From: Megalonaias nervosa | Lineage: Eukaryota > Mollusca > Bivalvia > Unionida > Unionidae | DNA: 64,000 nt | Reading direction: 5' to 3' | Assembly (NCBI GenBank): GCA_016617855.1 | Contig: JAECUM010001789.1 | Coordinates: 1-64,000 of the forward strand | In this document: in pieces, positions 48,990 through 61,134 of the stretch | How the letters are laid out: each line of letters begins with the position of its first letter | Numbering within the stretch: the first letter of the stretch is position 1 | Program-made: the position numbers and the translations under genes | Notes under the pieces: generated by a model | Told to the model about the DNA's origin: nothing | The model's input: only the letters and a program-made list of their open reading frames with translations | The model's database searches: none

Positions 48990-51850
48990 GTAATGAGAAT
49001 TTCTTACCACATAACATTTCTGAGCGAATGAAGTGAACACTGTGCTAAGTGCTCATCCTGAGGTTGTGCTGGTGTCATTTGGGTCATGTGACTGAGTCTA
49101 AAAGATTTCAGGTCAAGACAAGACTCAAAAGAGATTGCTCTTATCTCATGAACTGAGATTTTCATATAGCTACTCTGTTCTAGTAATCTGTCAGAGTATG
49201 ACATGCATATTACCCTCTTCAATCACTGTGAGATGGCTAGATGAGTTTAAGTCTTGTTTCCTAGGTTTAACTGGGAGAAAGAGGTGTCTTTGAGCTTCAC
49301 AATCTGACTTAGACTCAACATAGGTTCAAGGGTGTTTGAGAAGATTTGGCCTGGCCTGGATCTTCCTGGATAAATCTATTACTAGATCAAGAAGATCATT
49401 GATCCAGGATTTGACCTAGTGGATAGGAGCAATTGGAGTAATTTTGCACTTCTGGCCCCTCAATATCTGTATAATCTTGGGAACTAAGATTGTTGGGGGG
49501 GGGTAGCCACAGGTCTGCAGACCCACCCAACTGAGAGAAAGATTGTCAACAGACCAAATATCTGGATCTGGTACTGGCGAAATCAAGGTAGGTAGTTGTG
49601 ATTCCACCTGGTTGTAAAAAGGTCACTCATAGGATGCCCCCATAGCTGGCAAAATCTGATGAAAGACCAATGAATAGAGGATCTGTTCCCTCCTTAACAG
49701 AGAATTGGTCAAGACTAAGACTGCTGGGAATTTGTCTTTTCTGGATGTCGATGTTGCCTTGTGTGCACCAACTACAGGATGCCCCAGCCAGAATATAGTG
49801 TTGGGGTGATTTGGTGCCACCCTCTTTGAGAAGGTTTGTCACCACCGCCTTCTTGTCTGACATGATGAGTCACACATTGTGCTGAAGATGGTCGCTTCAA
49901 AATGAAAGGCTTTGAAGATAGCTTTCATCTCCAAGTGATTGATGTGGAGACCTGTATCCTGTGGACCTCACTGGTCGTTGACAGTGTTAAAGTGTGGTAT
50001 TAGATGGGTTGCTCAACCACAGGTGCTTTCATTTGTACACACAGTCCTATCCAGGTGTGGCTGTTTAAGAGGCATTCTTATTTGTGAGCCAACCTTAGTG
50101 GCACCAGTGGTTCAGGAATGATACACTCATTACAATAATCCTGTAATTGAGTGTCATGGAAGAGGGATACCCTTGAGAAAGATGGGTCATCTCCAAATAG
50201 CACATTAAGAGGCAATCCAGTTGGATGCTGCTGTGTAGAATAATCTGAAGTTGCAAAAACTCCCTAGTCATGTTTCATTTTGTGTTGAAAATGGATTCTG
50301 CAGGGATGGCAGTTTGGACCACCAAGAGGTGTAGGTGTACCAGGTCGAGGTGAGTGGTAAAATCCATACCCAGATAGTTTTTATGAACATATGGGATGGA
50401 TAAAGATAGGACTTCACAATTGATCAGAAAATTTTGATGTAAAAGGGAAATGAGATTGTTCTTTCCTTTTAATAGAATGGAACTGATCATATGTTTATGG
50501 AGGATGTCATCCAAATACTCTGCTGTGGAAATAAACGAAGTTGTGTGAAACAGGGAATATGATAAAATGGAGTAGTTTCATGAATACCCAATAATTTGTG
50601 TTCAAACTGTGAGAGAGTGTGAATCTTATCATAATTTCCTTGGTATGTAAACCACAGGAATTTCTGTAAGGACAGATGAACTGAAATGTGAAAGTATATG
50701 TTAGATCAAATAGAGATGGCACGTTTGTTCATATGGATGGAGACGAGGAATGATCTTGCTGCCTCCATCTTGAATAACATTGGCCATCTAACTAGACAAG
50801 GCTTGGAAGAAAATTCTAGAAAAAGTGGATTCAGAATAACTCCACTGCCCACTTCTCGATGAATATCCATATCTCTTGCTATAAAAGCATGTTCCTTACA
50901 AAGTCTGATGGTACTTCTGTCAGTAATAGAGAGAATGAAAGAGTGGGTTTGTAAATGAGAAGCAAAGCTCATCTAAAACAATTGGATTGCTTGCTGACAA
51001 AAGATAGATCCAATGCAAACAAGAGTAATGCATCTACTAGATAGTGTCTGCAGGCAGTCAGGAAACTGAGTTAATGGCAAGAGAGATGTAGGGATAGAGA
51101 AACTTGTTGCCTATCCCTTTGATATGACTGTCTCCAATATTGATTAACAGATTTTCGTCATGCGTAGAGTTGGGATTGTGCTGGCTTTTGGGTTGAGCAG
51201 TGAATGATGCCATATCTCCTTGTCTCCAGTCATCACATCATTGAGGGTGAATCGGAGATGATATATAAGGTGTTGGTTGCTGCACAGAGAAATGGAGGGG
51301 CAGGTCTTGGACTGCCTGTCTCCACAATTCCTCTGTCTTGCCATTGAACAGCAAAGGTGATCTAAAGAGAGATTCACAGGGTCAGGGTGGGTTATGCATT
51401 GTTGGCTTTGACTGCAAGTTGGAGAAAAAAAATTCACCATAGATATCCAGCACAACAATGAAGACATGGTCTCTATATTTCGAATGAATTTCAAAGTGAT
51501 ATGCAGAATGTCTTGTCAGACTGAACCAGCACAGTTCTTGTCTAATACTGTGAGATCTGTGAAGAAGGCATTGAAATGGGTCTGTGAGATTGCAAAGAAA
51601 TTTGGACTTTAAGATAAAAGGGTTTGGAATTGCCTGGGTCACTAATCTTGGCAGATTGACTTGTTCTTTTTTTTTTTTTTGACTGGGGGAAAATTTCCAG
51701 AATGCAGGAAAATAAGGAAGGGACGACATCCCCATTGTCATAACCAAATGAGGCTTTCCCCTGTATGCTGGTGTGTAAGTGGGGTGTGTATGTGGCTGAG
51801 AGTCTGAATTTGGTAACACTCCATAAATTCCTCTACTGTTGCTTTAATGC
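48990..51850 (-). pseudogene. DIRS-type retroelement with RT and tyrosine recombinase remnants
   Basis: On the minus strand, the 5' part (51819-51144) is gag-like without clear motifs. RT: NIYFHISVHLSLQKFLWFTY near 50690, then MDDIL (50514-50500), LHQ..LINCEVLSLSIPYVH and YLGMDFTT. Further down, VPDPDIWSVDNLSLSWVGLQ near 49590 and ILVPKIIQILRG mark the domain after RNase H in DIRS elements. At 49222-49004 a frame with SVHEIRAISFESCLDL (HEIR at 49139-49150) corresponds to the H-x-x-R box of the tyrosine recombinase; the nucleophile tyrosine is not evident. Heavily interrupted by stops and frameshifts. Confidence 0.78.
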
Positions 51851-51964
51851 TATACCTGAGTCCACTCTATTGTGAACTGAGTATGAAATATCATCAAGTT
51901 TGTCCCCAAAATCAGTGTGCAGGCCATCCTAAATGGGATCAAAATTGATATCCGTATACATGTA

Positions 51965-53381
51965 CAGTCCTACCCGTTTATGTCGACATCCTCGGGCCTG
52001 AGGAAATATTGTCGACATAGGCGGATGTCAAGATAAGTGTTGGGGGTGGTACTGAAAAAAGATACAAGTTAAATTCGTCATTAAGGGGTGACCTGTCGTC
52101 AGTGAGTAGCATTTACACTTTGAGAAACCAAACAATGCAAATTTTGATTACATGAAGACAAAACCAGTGTCAAATACACTTGTATATTGACAAATTACAT
52201 TTTGGTTACCTTTGTGTAATAAAATCCACAATAAAATATTGCATCGGTCACATCCTGATATGAAAAACATCCACTACGATTATGCAATGTCGGCATAAGC
52301 ACATGGTTGCATAGTTGTTATTTACACGCTTGGAGTACATGTACTTAAATTGGCCTAGATTTTGGTCAGTCAATTCCCATCTTACTGAGTCTACCAAGGG
52401 GATGGGGCTATTCACAGGGAAATGAAAACCTGTCAAAAAGTTGGTTTAAACAGTACGTGTATTTAGTTACAGATGTCATCGTGAAAAGTACATAAAAGCG
52501 AACAAGAGATATGCGGCTGATATGATTAATGAAGGCATAATATTGTATACATTGACACATGCTAATGAGGTATTAAAAGAAAATGATTCTTACAATACAA
52601 TATTGTAACAATGTCTGCTCAATACATTTAAAATTTTTCACAGACATCTTTGCGAGATGCCCCACCCTCAACTTCCTTAACAGCCAGATATTTAGTTTCC
52701 AGAGACTGTACATTTAATCTGCATTTACACTGCCGTTGGTAGCCATCATAAATATAAATAAAGTTAAAAAGGAAACTTTCACAGTGCAATAAACTTGTTT
52801 TAATCACCAATCACTTTGGAAAATGCAAGAATCAGATCAGATTTCATTGCTTTTATTTAAGACGCCGCGAGAGGCCAACTTTATAGGACCAAACAAAAGC
52901 CTGTTTTTTGTTGGTTTTTTTACTGACCGCGACATTAAAGCCTGCCGGCAAGATCAACTAATTGTTGAATAAAGTACAGGTCGGAACTGGCCACTTGCTG
53001 ACATAAATGATTAGGCAAGAAAATTAAAGCCTGGCGGCAAGATCAACTAATTGTTGAACAAAGTTTGGGTCGGAACTGGCAGCTGGTCGACATAAATGAT
53101 AAGGTGGTAAAATTAAAGCCTGGTGGCAAGATCAACTGATTGTTGAACAAAGAATGGGTCAGAACTGGCAGCTTGTCGACATAAATGATTAGAAAACAAA
53201 GGATTTGTTCAAGCTGGGACCAAGGGCTTCTGTCGACATGTACGTTTATTTTTTTTCTCGACGTCGACATAAGCATGACAATTTTGGTAGTAATAGTAGA
53301 CCAAGGGACCAGGACTTTGCTTTTTTGTCGAAATAGGCAGCTTGTCGACATAAGTGATGTCAATATAAGTGGGTAGGACTG
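51965..53381 (-). mobile_element. pogo/Tigger-like DNA transposon remnant with TA duplication
   Basis: A 1417-bp unit with terminal inverted repeats starting CAGTCCTACCC on both strands (51965 and 53381 inward), followed by imperfect TTATGTCGACATC. It is flanked by TA at 51963-51964 and 53382-53383, the duplication made by Tc1/mariner-class elements. Minus-strand residues at 52720-52628 read LETKYLAVKEVEGGASRKDV then CEKF, the N-terminal helix-turn-helix typical of pogo/CENP-B transposases. The catalytic DDE domain is absent, so the copy is internally deleted and non-autonomous. It contains a 3-unit 89-bp tandem repeat. Confidence 0.88.
52940..53206. repeat. 89-bp tandem repeat, three units, inside the pogo element
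   Basis: Units begin at about 52940, 53029 and 53118 (GCCTGCCGGCAAGATCAACT). Each carries a GTCGACATAAATGA or related motif (CTGACATAAATGA in the first) like that in the terminal inverted repeats, so the subterminal region has been duplicated in tandem. Confidence 0.9.
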
Positions 53382-53383
53382 TA

Positions 53384-53754
53384 GTACATTCCTGAAGGCA
53401 TATACAAGGTGTAACCTTCATCTATATGACAGTCACAGTACTGACCGAAAGAGTAAGCCATGAGTAAATGGCTAGCCATATCTGCAGGATATAATTGTCG
53501 AACTGATATAGATAGATTGTCAAAATCAAAACATCCAGTATGGGTGTCTGGTGTATGGATTGCAGTGCATATAGCTGTACTGCCAGAGTATGATAATTAT
53601 TAGGACAGATGGATCTATCAGTCTGATCCCCAGCAATATGAATGTTCAATCAAATCTGAAGTGTAGCTAGATGGTATGGATCAAAGATGATTGGATGATA
53701 TGGTCACTTGCTGAAATGGTATTAAAACTGAGGTGGGGGCTAGACAGTATAACT
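53384..53754. other. Unrecognised spacer
   Basis: No gene or repeat was recognised. Confidence 0.4.
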
Positions 53755-54070
53755 CATTTAAGTCAATATAAACCCCATGCGCTTGGACTTATAATTCCAA
53801 ACACCATGCTCAGACGTGCAAGGGGACTTGCAGCACCTGGGCTGCCTCGAACTTGGTAGAAACTACCCTAGAGTGTAAAAATTCTTGCCTAAAACAGGAA
53901 GATGGAAGGATTTAGAAATGGTCATTTAAGTCATTTATAAACCCCATGCACCCAAACTTAAAGGGCCAAAAACCATGCTTAGACATGCAGGGGACTTGCA
54001 CCACCTGGGCTACCTGGAATTGGCAAGGAAACTCCCCCAAAGTATAAACATTTTCCAGATGTAACTGCCC
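53755..54070. repeat. 169-bp tandem duplication
   Basis: Two diverged copies. AACCCCATGCGCTTGG near 53771 and AACCCCATGCACCC near 53940 each lead to CACCATGCTCAGACGTGC or ACCATGCTTAGACATGC, then GGGGACTTGCA-CACCTGGGCT. No coding frame is conserved between them. Confidence 0.85.
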
Positions 54071-54718
54071 CCTACAAGGATGGCCAAAAATATCGGTACT
54101 CTCAGTTCTTTGATTTTGTATGTGCAAATTGTCAATACTCTCAGTGCTTTGATTTCTCATGTCAGCCCTTATTTTGTGCAGTTTTCTTTAGAACTGTTGA
54201 CCATGTATTCTCCAACTGCATGTAGCCGACAATATACACATTTTTTATGTGATACATGAGTTATGAGATTTCTTGCTGGCTTGCATACATCAGACACAAA
54301 TCCTAATGAATAAGGTTCTGAATAAATGTTAGTGGCATTCCAAACAATTTCCAATTCTAAGGTGTTGATGTGCCTGTAATTGCTTGTAGTCTCTAAAGTA
54401 CTAATGTACCGATGGCCTGAATTGTAATGATGTGCCAACAGTCTTTTGTTGAATCACAGTAATATAATCCAAAGTTTTCTTGTTTTTGTATTCACTATAA
54501 TTCCCAGTTAATGTCTCATTCCTAGAATATTATTGAGCACTTTGTATTTCCAGAGAAGAATAATTTGAACTAAATAATTTCAGCCCAGATCAAAAACTGA
54601 ACACAACAAATGATTCTGCCTCAAGATCTTATGGCATGATTAAATAATTTCTAGATGAATAAGATTCTATAAAAAACTAAGACACAAAAGAAGAGCCAGG
54701 TTGTAGGACAAAAGTTCA
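54071..54718. other. Unrecognised spacer
   Basis: The short minus-strand frames at 53912-54438 show no known motif. Confidence 0.4.
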
Positions 54719-54728
54719 TTTCCAGAAC

Positions 54729-55057
54729 GACCGCTGTAGTGGCCTAGTGGTTAGAGCATCTGCCTCAGATGCAGGAAGTCATGGGTTTGAACCCTGGCCA
54801 AGTCATACCAAAGATTTATAAAAATGGTAATAGCAGCTGCCTTGCTTGGTGCTCAGCATTAAGATCAAAAGGTTAGGACTAGTCGGCCTGGTGTCAGGAA
54901 AATGTGACTATGTGGGACATGTTGCCACATGTCTGTGGCATGATGCCTCAGTGCTAGACATCACTATAAACAGCAACACATCAGACATCATAGCAGTATA
55001 ACTGAAAGATTGTTAAAGCTATTTAAAAGATCCAAATCACACTCACACACATACGCG
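54729..55057 (+). mobile_element. tRNA-derived SINE, family S1, copy 3
   Basis: Head GACCGCTGTAGTGGCCTAGT, GGTTAGAGC and B box GGGTTTGAACCC, then CAAGTCATACCAAAG, central CTGTGGCATGATGCCTCAGT, and a CACACTCACACACA tail. Exact 10-bp direct repeats TTTCCAGAAC flank it at 54719-54728 and 55058-55067. Confidence 0.9.
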
Positions 55058-55067
55058 TTTCCAGAAC

Positions 55068-55959
55068 AATCCAAGGTATAACTAAACCAGGTCTGTTACT
55101 TAAATTATAATAAAGAACATGCTAACCATAATGTCCATGACTCAGACCAAGATAATGATCTTAATATTTATTCCACTCTCATAGAGAAATATAAACCATG
55201 TATTGTTTACAGAATAAAAGTAGTCAATGATTCTGGTCAGGTAGACAATGAAATTGATGTTGGACAAGGTCAGCTATAAGATAAAAATTTTACAGAACCC
55301 ACAGCATATAATGAATATTAAAAAAAAGCTAACAAAGAATGGAAATTAAATATATATAACACTTGTCTTGTTAAATTTTCATGCCTGGCTACTTTACATT
55401 CCTCTGAAAAAATGTATTGCGTATATGGTCATAGATTTGCCCTCAAAGTCCCCCACATCTCGTGTATACAGACATTTTGTTCATTTAGGAATGAATCATT
55501 TATCTTTAATCATAACTTCATATTTGATTTTCAGCTCCTGGGACAGTTTTCAATCTTCTTTCCCAATCTAATTATTTCATTGAATGCACACCAATACTGC
55601 CAAAACATGACCACTCATGTAATTATTTAAACTGAATGGGTACTGTCAATCTTGCTGATACAACAGTGTGTTACATGTAATCTTCATTGGTATTGTTTCT
55701 GCTTCTATCTTGTTCCATTCTGTCATTTTGGCACAGACCAGCTTCATAACTGTAATAAAGTGGATGGAATTTAGTTTTATGTTATTGAGAGAGCATGCCA
55801 GATGGTTTTTGGAAGCTGGATTAAGAACAAATGATAAGATATGCAATTTTTAGATTTGATGCAAATTAAAACAGTCTTTTCAATGATGTTTGTTTGGTTC
55901 TTTCATAATTGGCTGTATTTGAAATGGGATTTTGTATGGAAGTGTGTGAAATCACATGT
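55068..55959. other. Unrecognised spacer
   Basis: No gene was recognised. The open frames at 55368-55853 lack motifs. Confidence 0.4.
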
Positions 55960-56780
55960 CATACTAGGCAAATCTTAAGGTATAATGAAATATTTGTCAC
56001 AAGTTTTTACAAGTTTGTCAAAATTAATGGCCAAACACATGAAAAAAGTATTTTAATGTCAGTAACAGGTTGCTATTGTGTAGCTTACTCTTTTCCAGAC
56101 AGAAAATACTCCTGACATTATCAGAATTCATCCACCCATAAAGTGACTTTCTGGAATGTTCCAATGTCTTACCATAACCAGGGCTCATTCACACAAACCT
56201 TCATTCTTTTCCCATTTACTACCATCATTACATTGACTTCAAATACCTCATAGAAGAAGTGCCTTTGCTTTGCATCATTGTCACAAATTTAACATTTTCA
56301 TTATGTGCATAAGGTTTGCTGGAAATTACTCTCAGATTGGAATTAGCTCCATCTCTGTCTCTCTTATTATCAGAATTTTTCTAACATTTTTTCATCTCCT
56401 AATCTTGCAGGTTACACCCAAAAAGTGGTCTCAATGTAACAATTATCATGTTTGAGAATTACTTCACTTTTTCTAGCTCAGGTAGGTATTTAGTTAATCT
56501 CTATCCTTGCCTGTTTGGTATGCAGTCTCATCTCAGTTCCATTTTTTTGTTTTAATACAGCAACACTTTAGCAGAATTCATGTTCCATATTGACGTTTGC
56601 TTATTTTTATTTTCAGGATGGAGGTTCCACACCAGTCTTAACTGTTAATTATGTATGTTTAGTGAATGAATACTTTTCATTCTTAAAGTCAGTTTAGGAT
56701 AGTAGTCCTTATTACTGTTACTTTATTATTGGCATCTTGCCTGCTGTTTATTTGTACTGATTTTTGACCCCAGTATTCAG
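55960..56780 (+). repeat. Dispersed repeat R3, copy 2
   Basis: Ordered similarity to 27100-27890 in the same orientation (see that entry). The copy here is not followed by a recognisable retroelement gene. Confidence 0.45.
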
Positions 56781-56956
56781 AATAAGTGCTCCCTACATCA
56801 TTGTTATTAAAACATCAGTATTGATTTCATTTTAGTTCTTTTAATCCAGTACTCAGCATAAGCATTGCTGACTTCATTGTAATTAAATATCTGTCTTATG
56901 GTTGTTTTAATTCATTTGATAGACCACACCAGGCAGGTAAGATCTTGCTGTTGTTT

Positions 56957-57158
56957 TGACTTAGTTCCACACAGGTACTTTTGCACGATGTTGACTTAGT
57001 TCCACACAGGTACTTTTGCACGGTGTTGACTCAGTTCCACACTGGTACTTTTGCACGGTGTTGGCTCAGTTCCAGATAGGTACTTTTGCACTGTGTTGAC
57101 ATAGTTCCACACAGGTTTTTTACACTGTGTTGACTTAGTTCTACACAGGTACTTTTGC
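56957..57158. repeat. 35-bp tandem repeat, about 6 units
   Basis: Unit TTGACTTAGTTCCACACAGG followed by TACTTTTGCACGATG. Although it also has a 35-bp period, its sequence is unrelated to the array at 17711-21040. Confidence 0.93.
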
Positions 57159-57227
57159 CTACTACTTCACAGACCTCGCTGATGATAATTTTTGCCTACT
57201 ACTTCACAGACCTCGCTAATGATAATC
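57153..57227. repeat. 37-bp tandem duplication
   Basis: TTTTGCCTACTACTTCACAG with ACCTCGCTGATGATAAT occurs twice with one substitution, directly after the 35-bp array. Confidence 0.9.
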
Positions 57228-58589
57228 AGTGGATTTACAAAAGGAGGAAGGAAGGACATTCATCTTCTTCCCTGGAATTTTCAGTTACACTACTTTCTCC
57301 AGGAGGGTACAGTAAAGAGGGTTTAATGACCTATTTCTGCCATTCTACTGCCAGATTTCTTGATACCCCAAAAATGGGGAGGGAGGGGGGACTTTTACTA
57401 ATTATCTGCCTTCCTCCTTAAGGAAGTTTCCACATTTAGAACCATTTACTATTTAGACCACAGCCTCAGTCAGGAATCCCATAAGACCCAGCAAATGGGT
57501 GTACTCCATCAATCTTCAGGATTTGTATTTTCACATATAAATCATATATATTCACTCATGTCAATGCTTTTTACTGAAAATTCTGTTTGTGCAGAGCAAG
57601 GTTCATCTTATAAGCATGACGTACATAAAAATTTGATAAATCTAGGACTAATGTTGGAAACTAAATGTTTGCAATACATACAAATACTGTTGATTCAAAT
57701 ATTTTTACATTTTCATGCCAATATTCCCATTCGGAAATGTTTATATTGGTATGCACTTAGCCTATCTCTTTCATGATGGTATACATTACAATACTTGTAT
57801 CTATTGTTATTTGGAATTAAATAATCTTTTGACAGTATTACCAGTAAATTAAGTACAACCCCGCAAAGTAAGTGTCAGTGTTGTTTACTGTAGGTGTTAC
57901 TAGCAAGTATATTGCTTCCATTTTTGTTCAAGTCCAAACAACCCAAGTAATATTTCCCCAAGTTTCAGCCCCATAATCCCCTGGCTTATAAAGGCAGCGC
58001 TGACTTTGTTTTTGGGTTGATATGCCTTGTGATTAAAGTGCAGATTTAATAATTGCTCAGTGCAAAGTAGAGTTTTGCAACTTCCTGTTCAATGTTTGAC
58101 CTTAATCCCTTAGCTTGCAATGGCTTCAACCTCTTTGTCTTCACACGTGACAACCCTTTGATCAAGCTGTGAGTTTGCTACTGGTTCAGTGTGAAGTAAA
58201 AGGGTGGTTATTTGAGCTCTCTATAATTTCGTTGCACAATGGAAATGTGTTAAATTGCAATCTTTAATTGATTTCACAAACTTTGTGATCAAAGTGTTGC
58301 TTAGCCCAAGCTCAGTCTCTATATAAGCACCATCACAATGACAGTGGAACAGAGGAAATGGAGCTGGATGATATTTATGAAGACTAGATGATTTACAGTG
58401 ACTCATTGATGATGGAGAATTTCAGAACTTTATCAGACAATGAGGATGAATTCCTTAACTTTGTACCAGATGACATTAGATAGTGACACTTATAGGATAC
58501 TGTGATTCACAAAAATGTGGACTTAACTTTGTTTATTTGAAAGATGTGTGGAATTAACATATTACAGGATATTGTGAATTGGATCATTC

Positions 58590-58590
<1 letters not shown>
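57228..58590. other. Unrecognised spacer
   Basis: No gene was recognised. The frame at 57155-57421 begins in the duplicated 37-bp unit and lacks motifs. Confidence 0.4.
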
Positions 58591-58620
<30 letters not shown>

Positions 58621-61061
58621 GACTTTATTTAGAGAAGGTAACTCAATTAGTTACAGAAATAATCTACCTTGAGGCCTTCTATCTGTTATGTACTATATAT
58701 ACAGTATATACAACATGATGTAAAGAATCTGGCTTGACACTAAATAATTAAGTGATTTTAAAAGTCAAAGTATCAAGCCTGGAACACATGCACAGGCATC
58801 TGTGAATACATAACATAAACATATATAAAATATAAAATATCATCCTGCATTGAAAAATTCAACTGTGAAAATGATGAAAAATTATAGAAAAGCAGGTGGT
58901 ATTTATTGTACTAGAACTGTTCAATTTTCTAATGATTTCATCCATTTGAGACATTGATTATGAAAAGAAGAAATGCTAGGAGCCTGCCTTATGTCACTGG
59001 GAATGTTGTTCCATACCAGTGGACCAGTATATTGAAAACTTTTTTTTTAAACAATTCCTTCTTTGGCCTTGGTATAATGTAATTTTTGCTTCTTATGGAC
59101 CTTAAATTTAGAGTACCATCAGCATCTCTCTGGTGAAAGATATTGCTTAGATAGACAGGAATGGCTTTTCTGGATACATTATACATCAGTTTGGCCTTTC
59201 TAAGAAATATTCTTTCATGTATTGCTAAAACTTTTATATTATTCATTGCATCCTGGAAATTGTCTATACATTGATCTAGAATTAAATGGCAAGCCTGCTT
59301 TTGGAGTCGTAAAAGTGTTGTTATGTTTGAATTAGATGTATTACCTCAAATTACATTACAATAGCTGAATACATTATGGCTGGATATAACTTTTATAAAA
59401 GATGACCCTATACTGAAGAGGAATTCATGTTTTGATTTTCCTCAGTAACCAAAGATAAGAATTAACCTTTTTTGAAACATGTTTAATGTGAATAGACCAA
59501 GTAAGATTGTCATCTATGAATACACCAAGAATTTTATCCTGAGAGGTCATATTAAGGCTCACATTGTCAAATAGAACCTGGAGTTTGTCGCTATCTAGCC
59601 TTGCTCGTTTTTGTTGCGTTGTAACTAGTAGGGCTTTAATTTTTTCTGTATTTATGATCATACTGTTTTCCTTGCACTATACTTGAAGTCTGTTGAGAGC
59701 ATCTTGTAAGTTATTTTCAAGTACCATTTTGGTTTTACCCATCTCAGACAGTGTAGTATCATCTGCATAGAGGTCAATGGAAGAAACTGAAGTTCCAGTC
59801 TTAAGAGGTAAGTCGTTGATAAAAAGAATGAATAACAGAGGTCCAAGGATAGAGCCCTGTGGTACTCCACAATTAATATTTTTACTTTCAGAAAGCTGAC
59901 CATTTAAAGATACTTTTTGCACTCTATCGGTTAAGTAAGAAGTAAACCAGTTTAGGGAGTTTTCACTGCATTGATAGATTTTTAGTTTTGCAAGCAAAAT
60001 TTCATGGTCTACAAGATCAAAAGCTTTACGAAAATCAACCATAATATTGCCTACCATTTCTCCTTGATCTAATGCTTTCAGCCATTTATCAATCAAAGAT
60101 ACAAGTGCAGTTTCACAGGAGTGATTTTGTCAAAAGCCAGACTGATTATCATGAATAAGATCATAAGTGTTCAAATAGTTGAGAAAAGATTCGTGTACAT
60201 GTTTTTCTAGTAATTTGGAGAGACAAAGAAGGATAGAGATGGGCCTGTAGTTATTTACATCATCTTTTGTTCCTGCTTTATGCAGTGGTGTAACCTTGGC
60301 AGTTTTCCATATTTGTGGAAATTTATTAGACCTAATACTTTCATTGCAAATGAAAACTATACTCTCTACAATTGCAGGTGCAGCTACCTTCAGTAGCCTT
60401 GGTCCAATCATATCAAGTCCTTTAACTTTACAATCATCCATTTTTTTAATATACATGTATTTCAACACAAATTCTGGACTCATTTCAGGAATTTCAAACT
60501 TTATATTGTTTGGTAGTTTTTTAGCACAAAAATGTTTGAGTTCAAATGAAGTTCTGGATTCTTTAAGTTTTTCAGCAATTTGAATGAAAAAGTCATTAAA
60601 AATATTTGAGATGTCATTTGGATTATTGATATAAATGTCCTCATGATTGAGAGATAAAATTTCAGTTTTACTCTTACATTTGTCTGCACCAAACTCTGTA
60701 AACACTTTCCAGATAGCTTTCGGGTTATTTTGGTTATCATCCAGCACTTTTTGTAGTGTGTTTGTTTGGCTTGATGTATCATTTTATTAACTTTATTCCT
60801 CCAATCTCTATATTCAGTTTGATTTCCTACTGATTTTAGTTGTCTCTTTGCTTTATTGCTTCTAAAATTTCTAGGGAGATCCAGCCTGGCTGGTGGTCTT
60901 TCTTTATCCTGTGTGTTTTTAAAGGGGCATGTTTGTTTACTATACAGATGAACAGATTTGTCCAAGTATCTAAAATATCATCAATATCTTCAAAGATTTG
61001 GACTTTATTCCATAGAATCTGTTTCAGATCTTCCAGGAATTTAACAGTATCAAAGTTTTGA
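58591..61061 (-). pseudogene. L2/CR1 LINE, second copy: RT and 3' UTR
   Basis: Minus-strand counterpart of 31239-33749. The (AAT)n tail at 58591-58618 and about 310 bp of 3' UTR lead into a C-terminal frame (59246-58989) and RT pieces: FRKAFDLVDHEILLAKLKIY, CGVPQGSILGPLLF, YADD at 59758-59769, and upstream NYRPISILLCLSKLLEKHV in the 205-codon frame 60747-60130. It keeps PQGS and NYRP, where the plus copy has PQGF and a stop. It shares the TAG before CKENSMIINTEK and has its own TGA after QSGF. Non-functional. Confidence 0.9.
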
Positions 61062-61134
61062 AAGGATCTATAAGCAATGGATTTATGGATATTATTTTTT
61101 TCTGATTTGCCATTGACTTTACATGTTAGAAAAA

